Below, one piece after another: positions 44,301-53,160 of a DNA stretch of 64,000 nucleotides. A program made the position numbers and the translations under genes. The notes under the pieces are model-generated. The model saw only the letters and a list, made by a program, of their open reading frames with translations. It ran no database searches and was not told the origin of the DNA. Every line of letters begins with the position of its first letter. Position 1 is the stretch's first letter. Origin of the DNA: Alkaliphilus transvaalensis ATCC 700919 (GTDB taxonomy: Bacteria; Bacillota; Clostridia; Peptostreptococcales; Natronincolaceae); assembly GCF_000621485.1 (NCBI RefSeq), contig NZ_JHYF01000002.1:62001-126000 (forward strand), given 5' to 3'.

Positions 44301-46790
44301 GTTCATATTAAAATGATTGGTTATATGAATTTATCCGAATGTTATCTAATGATCGGAGACTATAAGCAATCCTATAACTATCTTCTTAAGGCTGAGAGTG
44401 ATATATATAACAATCTTAATCGAGAAACTTATTATAAAGCAATGGTTAACTTTTTAATGACAATGGGTTCCTTCCATGAAGCTTTAGAGCAAATAAAAAA
44501 TCTAAAGGAATATAGTGGGAACAACTTTATCAGTCTATTAAGGATCAGGTTAACAGAATTTATGGTTAAGACCTCCTTGGGAGAAGCTGTAGAAGAAGCT
44601 GAATTACTTGAAATACTAGAAGAATATCGAGAGAAAACCTATAGTAGAGATCATAGGATTGCGTTAATGACAGCTGTAGGGTATTTCTACGATAAAGGAA
44701 AAATAGATGTGGTAAAAGAACTACTTAAGCAAGATGAGACCTTAATGGGAGACTTTACTAATCATTATTTAATGATTAAAAGGAATTTGTATGAAGGGTT
44801 AGTTCTTGAAGATAATAAAAAGAAAATACTTGCCCTTGAAGCCTTAATTGGTAAACTCCATCCATCAAATGATAAGGAAGAGGAATGGAAGATTCATAGT
44901 AGTCTTGGGTATGCATATTTTAAAGAAGGAGATTACTATAAAGCTACCAGTTATTATCTTAATGCATTAGAGGTTATTCAACATCTGCTAAATCGTACAC
45001 CAGATAAGTATAAAAAGCATTACTTAATGGTGGAGAATAAATATAATTTAAAACAACAGTTGTTAAGAATGGAAAGTTTAATACAGCGGGGAACCATCGA
45101 AGCCTCAGAGCTTCCTAAAATCAATAAATCATTAAAGTTGCAGGATATTAATCTACAAGATTTTTTTGATATTAGTAGATTTCAAGAACTATTTCAAAAC
45201 CCTGCCTTCTATGAACTAGCCCTACAACAGTATAAATCTCTAGTATCTATAGAAGTTGATGATTTAGAAGGGCTGTTGGATCACCTATCCAATGATGTTC
45301 AATTTAATCTAGAACTTTTAACTAAATTGGCAGGGAAATTTGTACTGGCAACCTCTGGAGCTATATTAGGCGTAAAAGAAGATGGTTATGAAGTAATTGC
45401 CCATATAGGAGCCAAAATTAATGTCGAGAAAATAAATCATTTATTAGAAAAGGCAACAAATAATAAAAATGGCTTACTTATAATGAATCAGTTTAACCAG
45501 ACAAGTGATAGCAAAAGAGAGTATGCAAATAAGGATATTAGGGCATCCATATGCTTACCAATTATACAACAGGGAAAAGTTGAACATTTACAAACAGAAA
45601 AACGAAACTGGCACTTAAAGGATAAATCAAAGATTAGTGGATACCTTTATTTAGAAACAGATAAAGTGTTTAATAATTTCTCCTATGAAACCTTCAAAGA
45701 ATGTAAGAAGCTCATTTCTCTTGCGTATATTATGTTAAACAACTATTATCTAAAGATTGAATCTTCAATAGATAAAATGACGGGAGCTTATGTTAGAAAG
45801 TATTTTGAAAAGCTTCTATTAGAAAATATTGAATCTGCAAAAGAGATTAATCAAAATCTTTCTATCGTTATGTGCGATATTGATCATTTTAAAATCATAA
45901 ATGATACCTATGGCCATCAACGGGGGGACCTGATATTAGAAGAAGCTGGGAAAGTACTACAGCGCAGTATTCGGACAAGTGATTTTGTAGGGAGATATGG
46001 TGGAGAAGAGTTCATTATATTATTACCAGGTGCAGATAAAAATGCTGCCTATAAAATTGCTGAAAAGATCCGTATTTCCTTTGAAGAAGCAAAGTTACTA
46101 GGTGATGAATTTAACTTAACCATTAGTTGTGGTGTTGCAAGTTTCCCAGAAGATGGATCTAATAAGGAAATTATAATCGAAAAGGCAGATCAAGCCCTAT
46201 ATAATGCTAAGGAACAAGGTAGAAATATGACTGTAACTTGGCGTAATGGAATGAGCTTTGTTGATAAACGAACCGATAAATTGGCTGGAATTGTATCGGG
46301 AAATATTGTACAGGATCAAAGGAATGTGTTGGTACTTGCAGAAGCAATAGAAATATTAACTGAAAAGAGACCAAGAGAAGAAAAGAACTTCATTTTATTG
46401 GGAAGATTAATTGAAATTTTAGAGGCAGAGGAAGGGATTCTTTTCTTAGTTGAAAATGGGAAAATTAGCTCTAAGTTTTATCGCAAAAGATTTGTAGATA
46501 ATTGGGTAAGCAGTCTAAACTATAACGAAAAACTAATTGATAAAGTTATTCAGACTAGACAGGGAGAATACTTAATTGACTGGGAAGATATTAGTCAAAT
46601 AGATATCTTTACAGGAACACCTAATTGGAAATCTGTCATCGTTGTTCCTATTATTTATAATGGTGATTTAAAGGGTGTAATTTATCTTTCGGCATCTGTT
46701 AAAGAAAGAGAATTTGATTTTAATGCCTACAACTTAGCTAAAATTACCAGTAGTATTATGGGTCCTTTTATGGAAGAAACAGTAAAATAG
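41388..46790 (+). CDS. Giant signalling protein: pseudokinase, ATPase, TPR, GAF, GGDEF, GAF
   Basis: This 1800-residue cytoplasmic protein reads in order as a Ser/Thr-kinase-like domain (1-270), an AAA/NACHT-like ATPase with P-loop GDKGIGKSR at about 312-320 and LLTFDDIHFAD near 430, a long array of TPR-like helices (about 690-1200), a GAF-like domain (about 1290-1450), a GGDEF diguanylate cyclase with intact YGGEEF near 1537 and a second GAF-like domain (1640-1795). The kinase part is degenerate: the HRDxKxxN loop reads YKYIDLENIS and DFG reads DLI, so phosphotransfer is unlikely. The cyclase looks active. It probably integrates several signals into c-di-GMP synthesis. It follows a MarR gene, has no membrane segment and ends in a single-gene unit. 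Confidence 0.88.
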   Translation: MEIINNRYKIGECLEIDNFYSKYTASDLLQKNKKVLLYIIKDNQYSKTFIEYCRHHFHEISAINHKNIVSLYSCGTVETIDDKHNHEMLYFYTTEYFQPTVLKPVKGSLSKADLLQIYKQMANFLDFLHFHGMNYKYIDLENISITRDNGELVVKLMDLISLKKKEFDKQHEQKLAVNSRAPELYYGIETGPYTDIYSLGVLLYYFYTTEEFYYHKLLDEISLCSEKVQLKWELDFFNIIKNATQLDYIDRYQSIHQMNRDIEGLYQLKEPIEDKTVLETLNFKIPIIGRDMELKKIMSLVENWNKSLILIQGDKGIGKSRFINEVRHQMQFNKVHVFSTSILNDRNDFHQTITLLLRQVLRHAPQNIIDKYAEELVKIIPEIGFNKKITPSRELTEDREILRLYDRITNFIIETVGAQQTLLTFDDIHFADRTVIEFIDYFLKINRLKKAPIMILLGYTDELYHWQETHNYLVDWNNSVEVLKIKLSRLTVEETAKMIKYILGWFIEPLNFATNIMRETDGNPALIEEAIRELYAQKHIYVDYTSEKNGYTWHSNIEDYSRIKLPENFDESIYIMLNTFDDFTKKLLEIVSLFNTSVSLQILSKLLGEDQQYSPCLNRLTQLKILNEKLEDWGYTYGFYRSQLKTYIYESIQLEKRIQLHQKVSIILEDLYQKEGRENKEELIYHLFQSNQRNKAIDYCIEAGDHMFNLRIYTQAVVFYKRAYSLLKMNPDEKYLKLLIRMGEVYQNQGKNNEALESYKEVTSLTNGKIQELTIDAQCNIAQIYLNRNELKLAERDLKEILHNAEKIQYGEGLLKAAYLLARVYMHSKEVDNLEEVCEKYLEIAKKLNRFEYIGMFINQKGILEFLKGNVLQAKEYCEISVGFLEKGKRIEETSRPINNIGVILQDHFQKIEEARKYFEKSMKIAQQYHRMEDLFRAYNNIADCYMLENRYDDAIEVLHKNINLATEYEDVHIKMIGYMNLSECYLMIGDYKQSYNYLLKAESDIYNNLNRETYYKAMVNFLMTMGSFHEALEQIKNLKEYSGNNFISLLRIRLTEFMVKTSLGEAVEEAELLEILEEYREKTYSRDHRIALMTAVGYFYDKGKIDVVKELLKQDETLMGDFTNHYLMIKRNLYEGLVLEDNKKKILALEALIGKLHPSNDKEEEWKIHSSLGYAYFKEGDYYKATSYYLNALEVIQHLLNRTPDKYKKHYLMVENKYNLKQQLLRMESLIQRGTIEASELPKINKSLKLQDINLQDFFDISRFQELFQNPAFYELALQQYKSLVSIEVDDLEGLLDHLSNDVQFNLELLTKLAGKFVLATSGAILGVKEDGYEVIAHIGAKINVEKINHLLEKATNNKNGLLIMNQFNQTSDSKREYANKDIRASICLPIIQQGKVEHLQTEKRNWHLKDKSKISGYLYLETDKVFNNFSYETFKECKKLISLAYIMLNNYYLKIESSIDKMTGAYVRKYFEKLLLENIESAKEINQNLSIVMCDIDHFKIINDTYGHQRGDLILEEAGKVLQRSIRTSDFVGRYGGEEFIILLPGADKNAAYKIAEKIRISFEEAKLLGDEFNLTISCGVASFPEDGSNKEIIIEKADQALYNAKEQGRNMTVTWRNGMSFVDKRTDKLAGIVSGNIVQDQRNVLVLAEAIEILTEKRPREEKNFILLGRLIEILEAEEGILFLVENGKISSKFYRKRFVDNWVSSLNYNEKLIDKVIQTRQGEYLIDWEDISQIDIFTGTPNWKSVIVVPIIYNGDLKGVIYLSASVKEREFDFNAYNLAKITSSIMGPFMEETVK

Positions 46791-46877
46791 TAATTGTCAG
46801 CATAATATTGACTACCAAGCAAATAATAATAAATGAAGTTACCATGATTGATTATGGATGCTTAGGGAGGTGTCAAT

Positions 46878-47132
46878 ATGAAAAAACGTGTAGCGATAGA
46901 ACATTCATTGACAGATGTTAAAGATTATCTTCAAAGTAAGGGATTTAAGGTAGAAAATTTAGACCATAGTAGAAACCTTGATGCATTTGATGCAGTTGTT
47001 GTAACCGGTCAAGATTCAAATACAATGGGAATAGAAAATGCCCAAACAAAAACACCTATTATAACAGCTAGAGGTCTTTCAGCTGAAGCAGTTTACGATC
47101 AAATTGAGAGTCGTTTAAACAGATTATCGTAG
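46878..47132 (+). CDS. UPF0180 (YkuS-like) family protein
   Basis: The 84-residue protein matches the short YkuS family: KKRVAIEHSLTDVKDYLQSK at the start, a hydrophobic strand DAVVVTGQD with a following TPIITARGLSAEAVYDQI segment. Function is unknown in the family. The AGGGAGGTG ribosome site is strong. It is monocistronic with its own terminator. Confidence 0.85.
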   Translation: MKKRVAIEHSLTDVKDYLQSKGFKVENLDHSRNLDAFDAVVVTGQDSNTMGIENAQTKTPIITARGLSAEAVYDQIESRLNRLS

Positions 47133-47161
47133 TTATAAAAAATAAAGATATCTAAAGGCAG

Positions 47162-47200
47162 AACCCAGTTAGAATAGTTTCTAAGTGGGTTTTGTTTTTG
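47162..47200 (+). terminator. Rho-independent terminator
   Basis: AACCCA and TTAGAA pair with TTCTAA and TGGGTT, followed by TTGTTTTTG. The remaining 240 bases to the hutH gene are very AT-rich, with no further feature recognised. Confidence 0.8.
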
Positions 47201-47441
47201 TATAGAAGAAAACACTAAACTTAAAGATTAAATGTTTATTTTGCAATGATATACTTAATTAAAAAAATATAATTTCCCTCTATTAGTTTACCAGACTAAA
47301 ACATTAAATTACTAAAATAATTTTAACTGTTAAAAAATAATTGTAAATATAGAAGGAATTCAAAATTTACTGTAGAAAGATTATATAAAGAATTGTTTAA
47401 TTATTATTAATAATATGATGATATAAAGGAGTGGACCTAAG

Positions 47442-48962
47442 ATGCAGATTAGAATTGATGGGAATAGTTTAACTCTAGAAGAATTAGTTAAGGTGGCAAG
47501 GGAGAACTATCAGGTAGAAATTACAGAAGAAGCTAAGGGGAAAATAGAAAAAAGTCGTAGATTAGTAGATCAGTTTGTAGATAATGAAGACGTGGTGTAT
47601 GGAATAACCACAGGTTTTGGTAAGTTCAGTGATGTTGCAATTTCCAAAGATGAAGCAGAAACCCTTCAAAGAAATTTAATTATTAGTCATGCCTGCGGGG
47701 TAGGAAATCCATTGGATGAAGAAATTGTTAGAGGGATTATGCTTTTAAGGGCAAATGCACTGGCTAAAGGACATTCGGGGATCCGATTATCTACAGTTGA
47801 AACCTTATTAGAAATGTTAAATAAAGGTGTACATCCTATTATTCCAGAAAAAGGTTCTTTAGGAGCAAGTGGAGACTTAGCCCCCCTTTCCCATATGGTT
47901 TTAGTTATGTTAGGGGAAGGAGAAGCAATTTACAAAGGTAAGCGATTATCTGGTAAAGAAGCTATGGAACAGGCAGGTATTAAGGCAATATCCCTTACTT
48001 CAAAGGAAGGTTTAGCACTAATTAATGGGACACAGGTAATGACCGCCATAGGTGCTTTAACTGTATACGATTGTAAAAAACTAACAAAGCTTGCCGACAT
48101 TGCTGCTGCCCTGACAGTAGAAGCTCAGAGGGGAATAGTAGATGCCTTCGATGCTAAGGTTCATCAAGTAAGACCCCATCAAGGACAAATAGATACAGCA
48201 GTAAACTTATTAGCTTTACTGGAGGGAAGTTCATTAACAACAAGACAAGGGGAATTACGTGTACAAGATGCCTATACCCTTCGATGCATACCTCAAATTC
48301 ATGGAGGAAGTAAAGATGCCATTACTTATGTAGAATCGAAGTTAGAAATAGAAATGAATGCAGCTACAGATAATCCTTTGATCTTCCCTAATGAGGGAGA
48401 GGTAATTTCGGGAGGTAATTTCCATGGACAGCCTATGGCCCTTGCTTTCGATTTCTTAGGAATTGCTATTGCTGAGTTAGCTAATGTATCGGAACGTAGA
48501 ATAGAAAGGTTAGTTAACCCTCAATTAAGTGGATTACCAGCCTTCTTAACAGCTAAAGGTGGGTTAAACTCAGGTTTTATGATCGCTCAATATTCAGCTG
48601 CTTCTTTAGTGTCAGAAAACAAGGTCTTGGCCCACCCCGCTAGTGTAGATTCTATTCCATCATCAGCAAACCAAGAGGATCACGTATCTATGGGAACTAT
48701 TGCAGCAAGAAAGGCAAGGGAGATTTACTTTAATGCTGCAAATGTATTGGCAATAGAATTATTATCAGCAGCTCAAGGGATCGATTTTCATTCAGGTGCT
48801 ACATTAGGTAAGGGAACTGGGGAAGCTTATCGAAGCATAAGAGAAAAGGTTACAACCTTAGAAGAAGATAGGGTAATGTATGTAGACATCAATGCTTGTA
48901 ATGAATTAATTTTAAAACATACTATTGTAGATAGAGTTGAAGGTTTGGTAGAATTAAAATAA
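47442..48962 (+). CDS. hutH: Histidine ammonia-lyase
   Basis: HutH deaminates L-histidine to urocanate and ammonia, the first step of histidine fermentation to glutamate. The 506-residue protein carries the self-cyclising A142-S143-G144 triad (GSLGASGDLAPLSH) that forms the MIO prosthetic group, plus YGITTGFGKF near 53 and NPQLSGLPAFLTAKGG near 363. Length is normal. No hutU, hutI or ftcD is present nearby, so the gene is separate from any hut operon. The AAAGGAGTG ribosome site supports the ATG. It ends at a terminator shared with the convergent small gene. Confidence 0.95.
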   Translation: MQIRIDGNSLTLEELVKVARENYQVEITEEAKGKIEKSRRLVDQFVDNEDVVYGITTGFGKFSDVAISKDEAETLQRNLIISHACGVGNPLDEEIVRGIMLLRANALAKGHSGIRLSTVETLLEMLNKGVHPIIPEKGSLGASGDLAPLSHMVLVMLGEGEAIYKGKRLSGKEAMEQAGIKAISLTSKEGLALINGTQVMTAIGALTVYDCKKLTKLADIAAALTVEAQRGIVDAFDAKVHQVRPHQGQIDTAVNLLALLEGSSLTTRQGELRVQDAYTLRCIPQIHGGSKDAITYVESKLEIEMNAATDNPLIFPNEGEVISGGNFHGQPMALAFDFLGIAIAELANVSERRIERLVNPQLSGLPAFLTAKGGLNSGFMIAQYSAASLVSENKVLAHPASVDSIPSSANQEDHVSMGTIAARKAREIYFNAANVLAIELLSAAQGIDFHSGATLGKGTGEAYRSIREKVTTLEEDRVMYVDINACNELILKHTIVDRVEGLVELK

Positions 48963-49028
48963 GCGATAGGTATTTTGAGATGAAGTAAAATGAAGTATTA
49001 AGTTGAGGTAAATATAAACATAGAATTA

Positions 49029-49072
49029 AGGACTATTGTTCTCTAGAGGAAGAACGATAGTCCTTTTTATTA
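49029..49072. terminator. Terminator between hutH and the convergent small gene
   Basis: AGGACTAT and GTTCT pair with AGAAC and ATAGTCCT, followed by TTTTATT on the plus strand. On the minus strand the flanking sequence gives a weaker T-run. Confidence 0.75.
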
Positions 49073-49082
49073 TTTGTAATTC

Positions 49083-49367
49083 TTATTCTTGATCCAATAC
49101 TTCTAAAACTTTTCTTAATTTAGCCTTTTGCTCTTCATTTAAGAAGGGCTGAATCTTATCTATAATTTCCTGTTGATTTGGTACAGTTTTTTTAAGGCGA
49201 GCTAATTCTTGCATAATTTCTGCTTCTGATCTTCCTGCATATTGATTAAATAACTGTAATGCTTTCTGATAGTCCTCTTCAGATACATAGTTTTTAACTT
49301 CTTCTAATTTAGAAAGATCTCCCTTTTTAGCTGCCTCAATAAGTTCGCTAATTTTTCTTTGATCCAC
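49083..49367 (-). CDS. Small helical protein of unknown function
   Basis: The 94-residue product is all-helical and charged, with the end segment IQPFLNEEQKAKLRKVLEVL. A similar segment (IKPFVSQEQGDQLTRMIQLV) lies near residue 220 of the divergent neighbour at 49560-50384, so the two genes may be distantly related or act together. No known motif. The GGAGGG ribosome site is good. Confidence 0.7.
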   Translation of the reverse strand: MDQRKISELIEAAKKGDLSKLEEVKNYVSEEDYQKALQLFNQYAGRSEAEIMQELARLKKTVPNQQEIIDKIQPFLNEEQKAKLRKVLEVLDQE

Positions 49368-49559
49368 CTATATCCCTCCTAAATAATGTCATATTTATAG
49401 AAAATAGCTATCCATATAAACTATGCAGCAGGGACATTTATTGCCACAAAAAAATGATAATACTTTAGAATTTTTTTATATATTTTGTATCAATGGCTGG
49501 TCATGTCGCATATATATAAGAACAGATGGGTTAAGGAAAAAAGGTAAAGGGGGAAAAAA

Positions 49560-50384
49560 ATGGATACTGAAAAAAATAATAGCTTTCCTTCCAACTGGTT
49601 ATGGCTATTGCCAATATTAATGCTATATTTAAGAAAAGGAAGTACAAAGTTAAATATTTATGAAATTGATACTAACTCTATGGAAAAGAAAGCAAGATTG
49701 TTAAATCGAATAAAAGGATATATGAGCTCCGAAGAGCAATTAATTATCCATAGGACAGAGATGTTACTACAGATTATTTCTAAGGTTAAAGTAATGATGG
49801 AGACCCCCGATATCCTCAATAGCAGTACCTACAGTTCTCTTTCAATTGAGGATAAAAAGAAAAATATGTTATTAGACATTAGTGAGTTTGTTGATGCAGA
49901 TAAACAGGACATCATCTATAAATCCATTGATATGCACTCAAAAATTCACCATATGGGTAGCAAATTACAAGAAATTAAAAGTTTAGACACCCAGTCGATT
50001 ACAATAGAAACCGTAGAGAAGTACATAGAACTATTTGATCCGATTTTGGAAGGGCAGCTTCAAGGAAGAACAAAGGAACTAAAGGCATTAGTGGGTGTAT
50101 TAAAATTATTTAAATCAATGGAGACGAAGGGTCAATTAGATGAAACGGATTTAATCGAAATTATTAAACCATTTGTTAGTCAAGAACAAGGAGATCAATT
50201 AACAAGAATGATTCAGTTGGTTAAGGTTTTTAGTGCCATTAATAATGAGTCTAGTGAAGAGTCAAAGATATTAGAAGAAAATATAAATACTAAAGAAGGA
50301 GTTAAAGAACAGGAAGATAAAGATATTTCAAATTTAATGGAACCGAAGGAAATTGAAATTAGTCCAGAATCTAAAAATCCTTAG
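49560..50384 (+). CDS. Hypothetical helical protein with a short N-terminal hydrophobic segment
   Basis: The 274-residue protein opens with a short hydrophobic stretch (about 12-25, WLWLLPILMLYL) that may anchor it to the membrane, followed by helical and charged sequence and an acidic C-terminal tail. The segment IKPFVSQEQGDQLTRMIQLV resembles the end of the divergent 94-residue protein. I do not recognise the family. The start follows AAAGGGGG. An overlapping upstream frame is not supported. Confidence 0.65.
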   Translation: MDTEKNNSFPSNWLWLLPILMLYLRKGSTKLNIYEIDTNSMEKKARLLNRIKGYMSSEEQLIIHRTEMLLQIISKVKVMMETPDILNSSTYSSLSIEDKKKNMLLDISEFVDADKQDIIYKSIDMHSKIHHMGSKLQEIKSLDTQSITIETVEKYIELFDPILEGQLQGRTKELKALVGVLKLFKSMETKGQLDETDLIEIIKPFVSQEQGDQLTRMIQLVKVFSAINNESSEESKILEENINTKEGVKEQEDKDISNLMEPKEIEISPESKNP

Positions 50385-50458
50385 ACTGAATTTGACCTTT
50401 AATCTGTATAGAATTTATGTTATATTGATATAATGAAGAATAACAAAGGAGTGTTAGT

Positions 50459-50629
50459 ATGGTATCTAAAGAAAAAATCGCTAGAATAAATGAATTAGCT
50501 AAAATAGCAAAGACTAGAACCTTAACAGCGGAGGAAGAAAAGGAAAGGGCAACTTTAAGAAAGGAATATATTGAATCCTTTAAAAAGTCCTTTAAACAAC
50601 AGTTAGATTCAATTGAATATGTTGATTAA
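50459..50629 (+). CDS. UPF0291 (YnzC-like) small protein, 56 residues
   Basis: A short gene begins with ATG after CAAAGGAG and encodes a lysine/glutamate-rich helical hairpin: KIARINELAKIAKTRTLTAE followed by KEYIESFKKSFKQQLDSIE. This is the DUF896/YnzC family of Firmicutes. In Bacillus subtilis the related YneB-YnzC-YneA operon lies in the SOS regulon. No lexA, recombinase or cell-division gene is present here. A terminator follows at once. Confidence 0.85.
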   Translation: MVSKEKIARINELAKIAKTRTLTAEEEKERATLRKEYIESFKKSFKQQLDSIEYVD

Positions 50630-50630
50630 T

Positions 50631-50663
50631 AAGAAGATAGTATTGTCTATCTTCTTTTTTTTC
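50631..50663 (+). terminator. Rho-independent terminator
   Basis: AGAAGATAG pairs with CTATCTTCT, followed by TTTTTTTC, directly after the YnzC-like gene. Confidence 0.9.
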
Positions 50664-50744
50664 TTTGATCAGAAGGAAAAAGGAAATCTTTATAGAATTA
50701 TTAAAAGATAAGCGAAAATATGTCGATTTTTAGGAGGTAATGAT

Positions 50745-51194
50745 ATGTCAGAAAGACAATATGTCATATTTAAACTAGATAAAGAAGAGTATGGTGTAGA
50801 TATTATGCACGTTAAGGAAATTAGCGAATTTAAGGAAAGTATGAAGGTTCCAAATTCCCCTACTTTCATTGATGGAATCGTTAATTATAGGGGGGTAGTT
50901 ACACCAATTATCAATTTAAGGAAAAAGTTTAATATGGAGCTGCAGGCGGTTAATGCAAATACTCGAATTATCATCATATACTTAAATGATAAACAAGTTG
51001 GATTCTTAGTAGATGATGCTTCTCAAGTTTTAACAATTGACCAGAAGGATGTAGATCCTGCACCAGAAATTATTACAGGAATAGACCAAAAGTTTATTAG
51101 TGGTATTGCTAAAGTTAATGAAAGAATGGTTATTCTATTAGATTTAGAAAAAGTGCTTAGTGATGAAGAAAAAAAGAAAATTGAAATGATGTAG
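50745..51194 (+). CDS. cheW: CheW chemotaxis coupling protein
   Basis: The 149-residue protein is a single CheW domain that links chemoreceptors to the CheA kinase: QYVIFKLDKEEYGVDIMHVK at the start, FIDGIVNYRGVVTPIINLRK near 45 and GFLVDDASQVLTI near 85. No cheA or receptor gene is adjacent, so it is an orphan copy serving a system encoded elsewhere. The TAGGAGGTAA ribosome site is strong. Monocistronic. Confidence 0.94.
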   Translation: MSERQYVIFKLDKEEYGVDIMHVKEISEFKESMKVPNSPTFIDGIVNYRGVVTPIINLRKKFNMELQAVNANTRIIIIYLNDKQVGFLVDDASQVLTIDQKDVDPAPEIITGIDQKFISGIAKVNERMVILLDLEKVLSDEEKKKIEMM

Positions 51195-51337
51195 TTTAGA
51201 TAGGATAATAATGTAATATGTAGAATAATGAAAATCGAAAAAAGAAACTACCAGCAAAAACAAGCAAATTTTTTTATATTCTTTGTTTATAATAAAAGCC
51301 TACAACCTTTTAGGTTTATAACAAAGGAGGAAAAATT

Positions 51338-51817
51338 ATGAAACGCATGCTGGTATTTTTTTTGCTACTGATTGTATTATCATCCCACCTACAAGTGATA
51401 TTTGCATCCTTTACAGAAGAGGAACCCCTTACAGAGGAATTACTTCAGCGAATAGAAGAAATATTTCAAGTAAGGATCGATATGTGGAACGCTTTACTGG
51501 AATCTGAAGAAACTAATGATATAATGCAATTAGAAGAAATACTTAAAGATTATATAGTAGATCCATTGATAACAGATGAAATAAGTCTTTATGAAGAGAT
51601 GCTTAATGAGCCAACTTTCTTTGAAAAAATAAGAGCATTAACAATTATAGAAAGTAGTCAATTGGAAAATAGTATTGATAAAAAGAAAATACGGTTAAAA
51701 ATAATATGGGAACTGGAAGGCTACAGTGGAGTGTCAACTGAAACAGTTAATTATATTTTAGAGATGAGAAAATCGAAAGAATTATGGTTATTGGCAGATT
51801 ATCAGGTTGTTAATTAA
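51338..51817 (+). CDS. Predicted secreted protein of unknown function
   Basis: The 159-residue product starts with a signal peptide or membrane anchor (MKRMLVFFLLLIVLSSHLQV, cleavage possible near FASF). The rest is acidic and contains an Asp/Glu-rich helical region followed by a beta-rich end. The family is not recognised. The AAAGGAGGAAAAA ribosome site is ideal, and it is closed by its own terminator. Confidence 0.7.
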   Translation: MKRMLVFFLLLIVLSSHLQVIFASFTEEEPLTEELLQRIEEIFQVRIDMWNALLESEETNDIMQLEEILKDYIVDPLITDEISLYEEMLNEPTFFEKIRALTIIESSQLENSIDKKKIRLKIIWELEGYSGVSTETVNYILEMRKSKELWLLADYQVVN

Positions 51818-51831
51818 AATAATGGCAGAAT

Positions 51832-51876
51832 CAGCCCAGCCTTGTATTAGTAAAATACAACTAGCTGGGCTTTTTG
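51832..51876 (+). terminator. Rho-independent terminator
   Basis: AGCCCAGC and TTGTATT pair with AATACAA and GCTGGGCT, followed by TTTTG. Confidence 0.9.
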
Positions 51877-51997
51877 TAGCACGAAATAGGTACATAGTAG
51901 GATTATTACAAAAATAAAACAATTCTCAATTTAAAATAAAGGAGAAGTATGTAATTATGCAGAACTAAAAATATTAGAATCTATATGGGGTGGAAAA

Positions 51998-53149
51998 ATG
52001 AACAATCAAAAGATTGATGCTAAAGATATAAATATGATCCTCAATAAAGCTATCAGTGCAATAGAAGATAGTCAGGATGCTATTTTCGATATAGCTGAAA
52101 ATGCCCGTAGAGAATGTAAAAGATTAAAGGAACAATTAGAACTTGTAAAAATAAAAATATATGCTGTCATACAAGAAGTGGAGAAAATGGAGTCCATAGA
52201 AAAGGGTTGTAGAAAGAGACTTCTAGATGTTAGCAAGGATTTTTCAAAGTTTAGTGAAGAAGATATTAGAAGAGCTTATGAAAAAGCTAATGAAATCCAA
52301 ATTCAGTTGGTCATCAAAAGACAAGAAGAATCTGATTTAATTAGACAGCGTACAGAACTAGAAATGAGATATAAAAACTCTTTAGATATTTTAAAAAAGG
52401 CTGAGGACCTAATTTCAAAAATAGGTGTTGCAATGGAGTTCTTAAATGGAAACTTAGCTAATGTTACAAATACCATAGAAGACATACAGTCAAGAGCAAT
52501 ACTAGGAAAGCAGATTATTCAAGCCCAAGAAGAAGAAAGACAGCGGGTTGCAAGAGATATTCATGATGGTCCAGCCCAATCATTGGCTAATTTAGTAATT
52601 AAGGCAGAGCTATGTGAAAAATTAATAGATATTGATCGAGAAAGATCAAAGGAAGAATTAAGAGAACTAAGGCAGTTTTTGAGAGAAGGAATTAAAGAGA
52701 TTCGTAAGATTATATATAATTTAAGACCAATGTCTTTAGACGATTTAGGATTTATACCAACTGTTCAAAGGTTTGTAGAAGGGTTTCAAGATGAAACAGG
52801 AATTCAAACTGATTTTATAATTCTTTCTCAATTAACGATGGAGGACTCCATCAAAAATCTAGCAGTTTTTCGTATTATACAAGAGGCTCTAAATAATGCT
52901 AGAAAACATTCCCAAGCAAGTCAAATTAAAATTAAGTTAGAGATGTCATCTAAAGGTCTACAATTAACGATTATTGATAATGGTGTAGGCTTTGATGTGG
53001 AAAAAATAGCCTTTAAGCAAAAGGAAGAAGGAGGTTTTGGATTATTCAGTATAAGGGAACGGGTAGAATTATTAAATGGTACCTTCGAAATTAAAAGTGA
53101 GCCAAATAAAGGAACTAAAATTTTTGTAAATATACCAGATATGAAATAG
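51998..53149 (+). CDS. degS: DegS-like sensor histidine kinase
   Basis: The 383-residue cytoplasmic kinase has a long coiled-coil sensor region (about 1-175), a HisKA_3 dimerisation domain with the phosphorylated histidine H189 in RVARDIHDGPAQ and an HATPase_c domain (IIQEALNNARKHSQAS near 296, IDNGVGFD near 326, GGFGLFSIRERV near 345). There is no membrane segment, as in Bacillus DegS, which senses internal signals such as salt or flagellar state. The cognate response regulator gene starts 11 bases after its stop. Confidence 0.92.
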   Translation: MNNQKIDAKDINMILNKAISAIEDSQDAIFDIAENARRECKRLKEQLELVKIKIYAVIQEVEKMESIEKGCRKRLLDVSKDFSKFSEEDIRRAYEKANEIQIQLVIKRQEESDLIRQRTELEMRYKNSLDILKKAEDLISKIGVAMEFLNGNLANVTNTIEDIQSRAILGKQIIQAQEEERQRVARDIHDGPAQSLANLVIKAELCEKLIDIDRERSKEELRELRQFLREGIKEIRKIIYNLRPMSLDDLGFIPTVQRFVEGFQDETGIQTDFIILSQLTMEDSIKNLAVFRIIQEALNNARKHSQASQIKIKLEMSSKGLQLTIIDNGVGFDVEKIAFKQKEEGGFGLFSIRERVELLNGTFEIKSEPNKGTKIFVNIPDMK

Positions 53150-53160
53150 GAGGTTTTTAT

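Noticed and set aside
47220-47300. Another copy of the interspersed element
   Set aside because: TAATTTCCCTCTA is only a partial match to the family end and lacks an opposite end.
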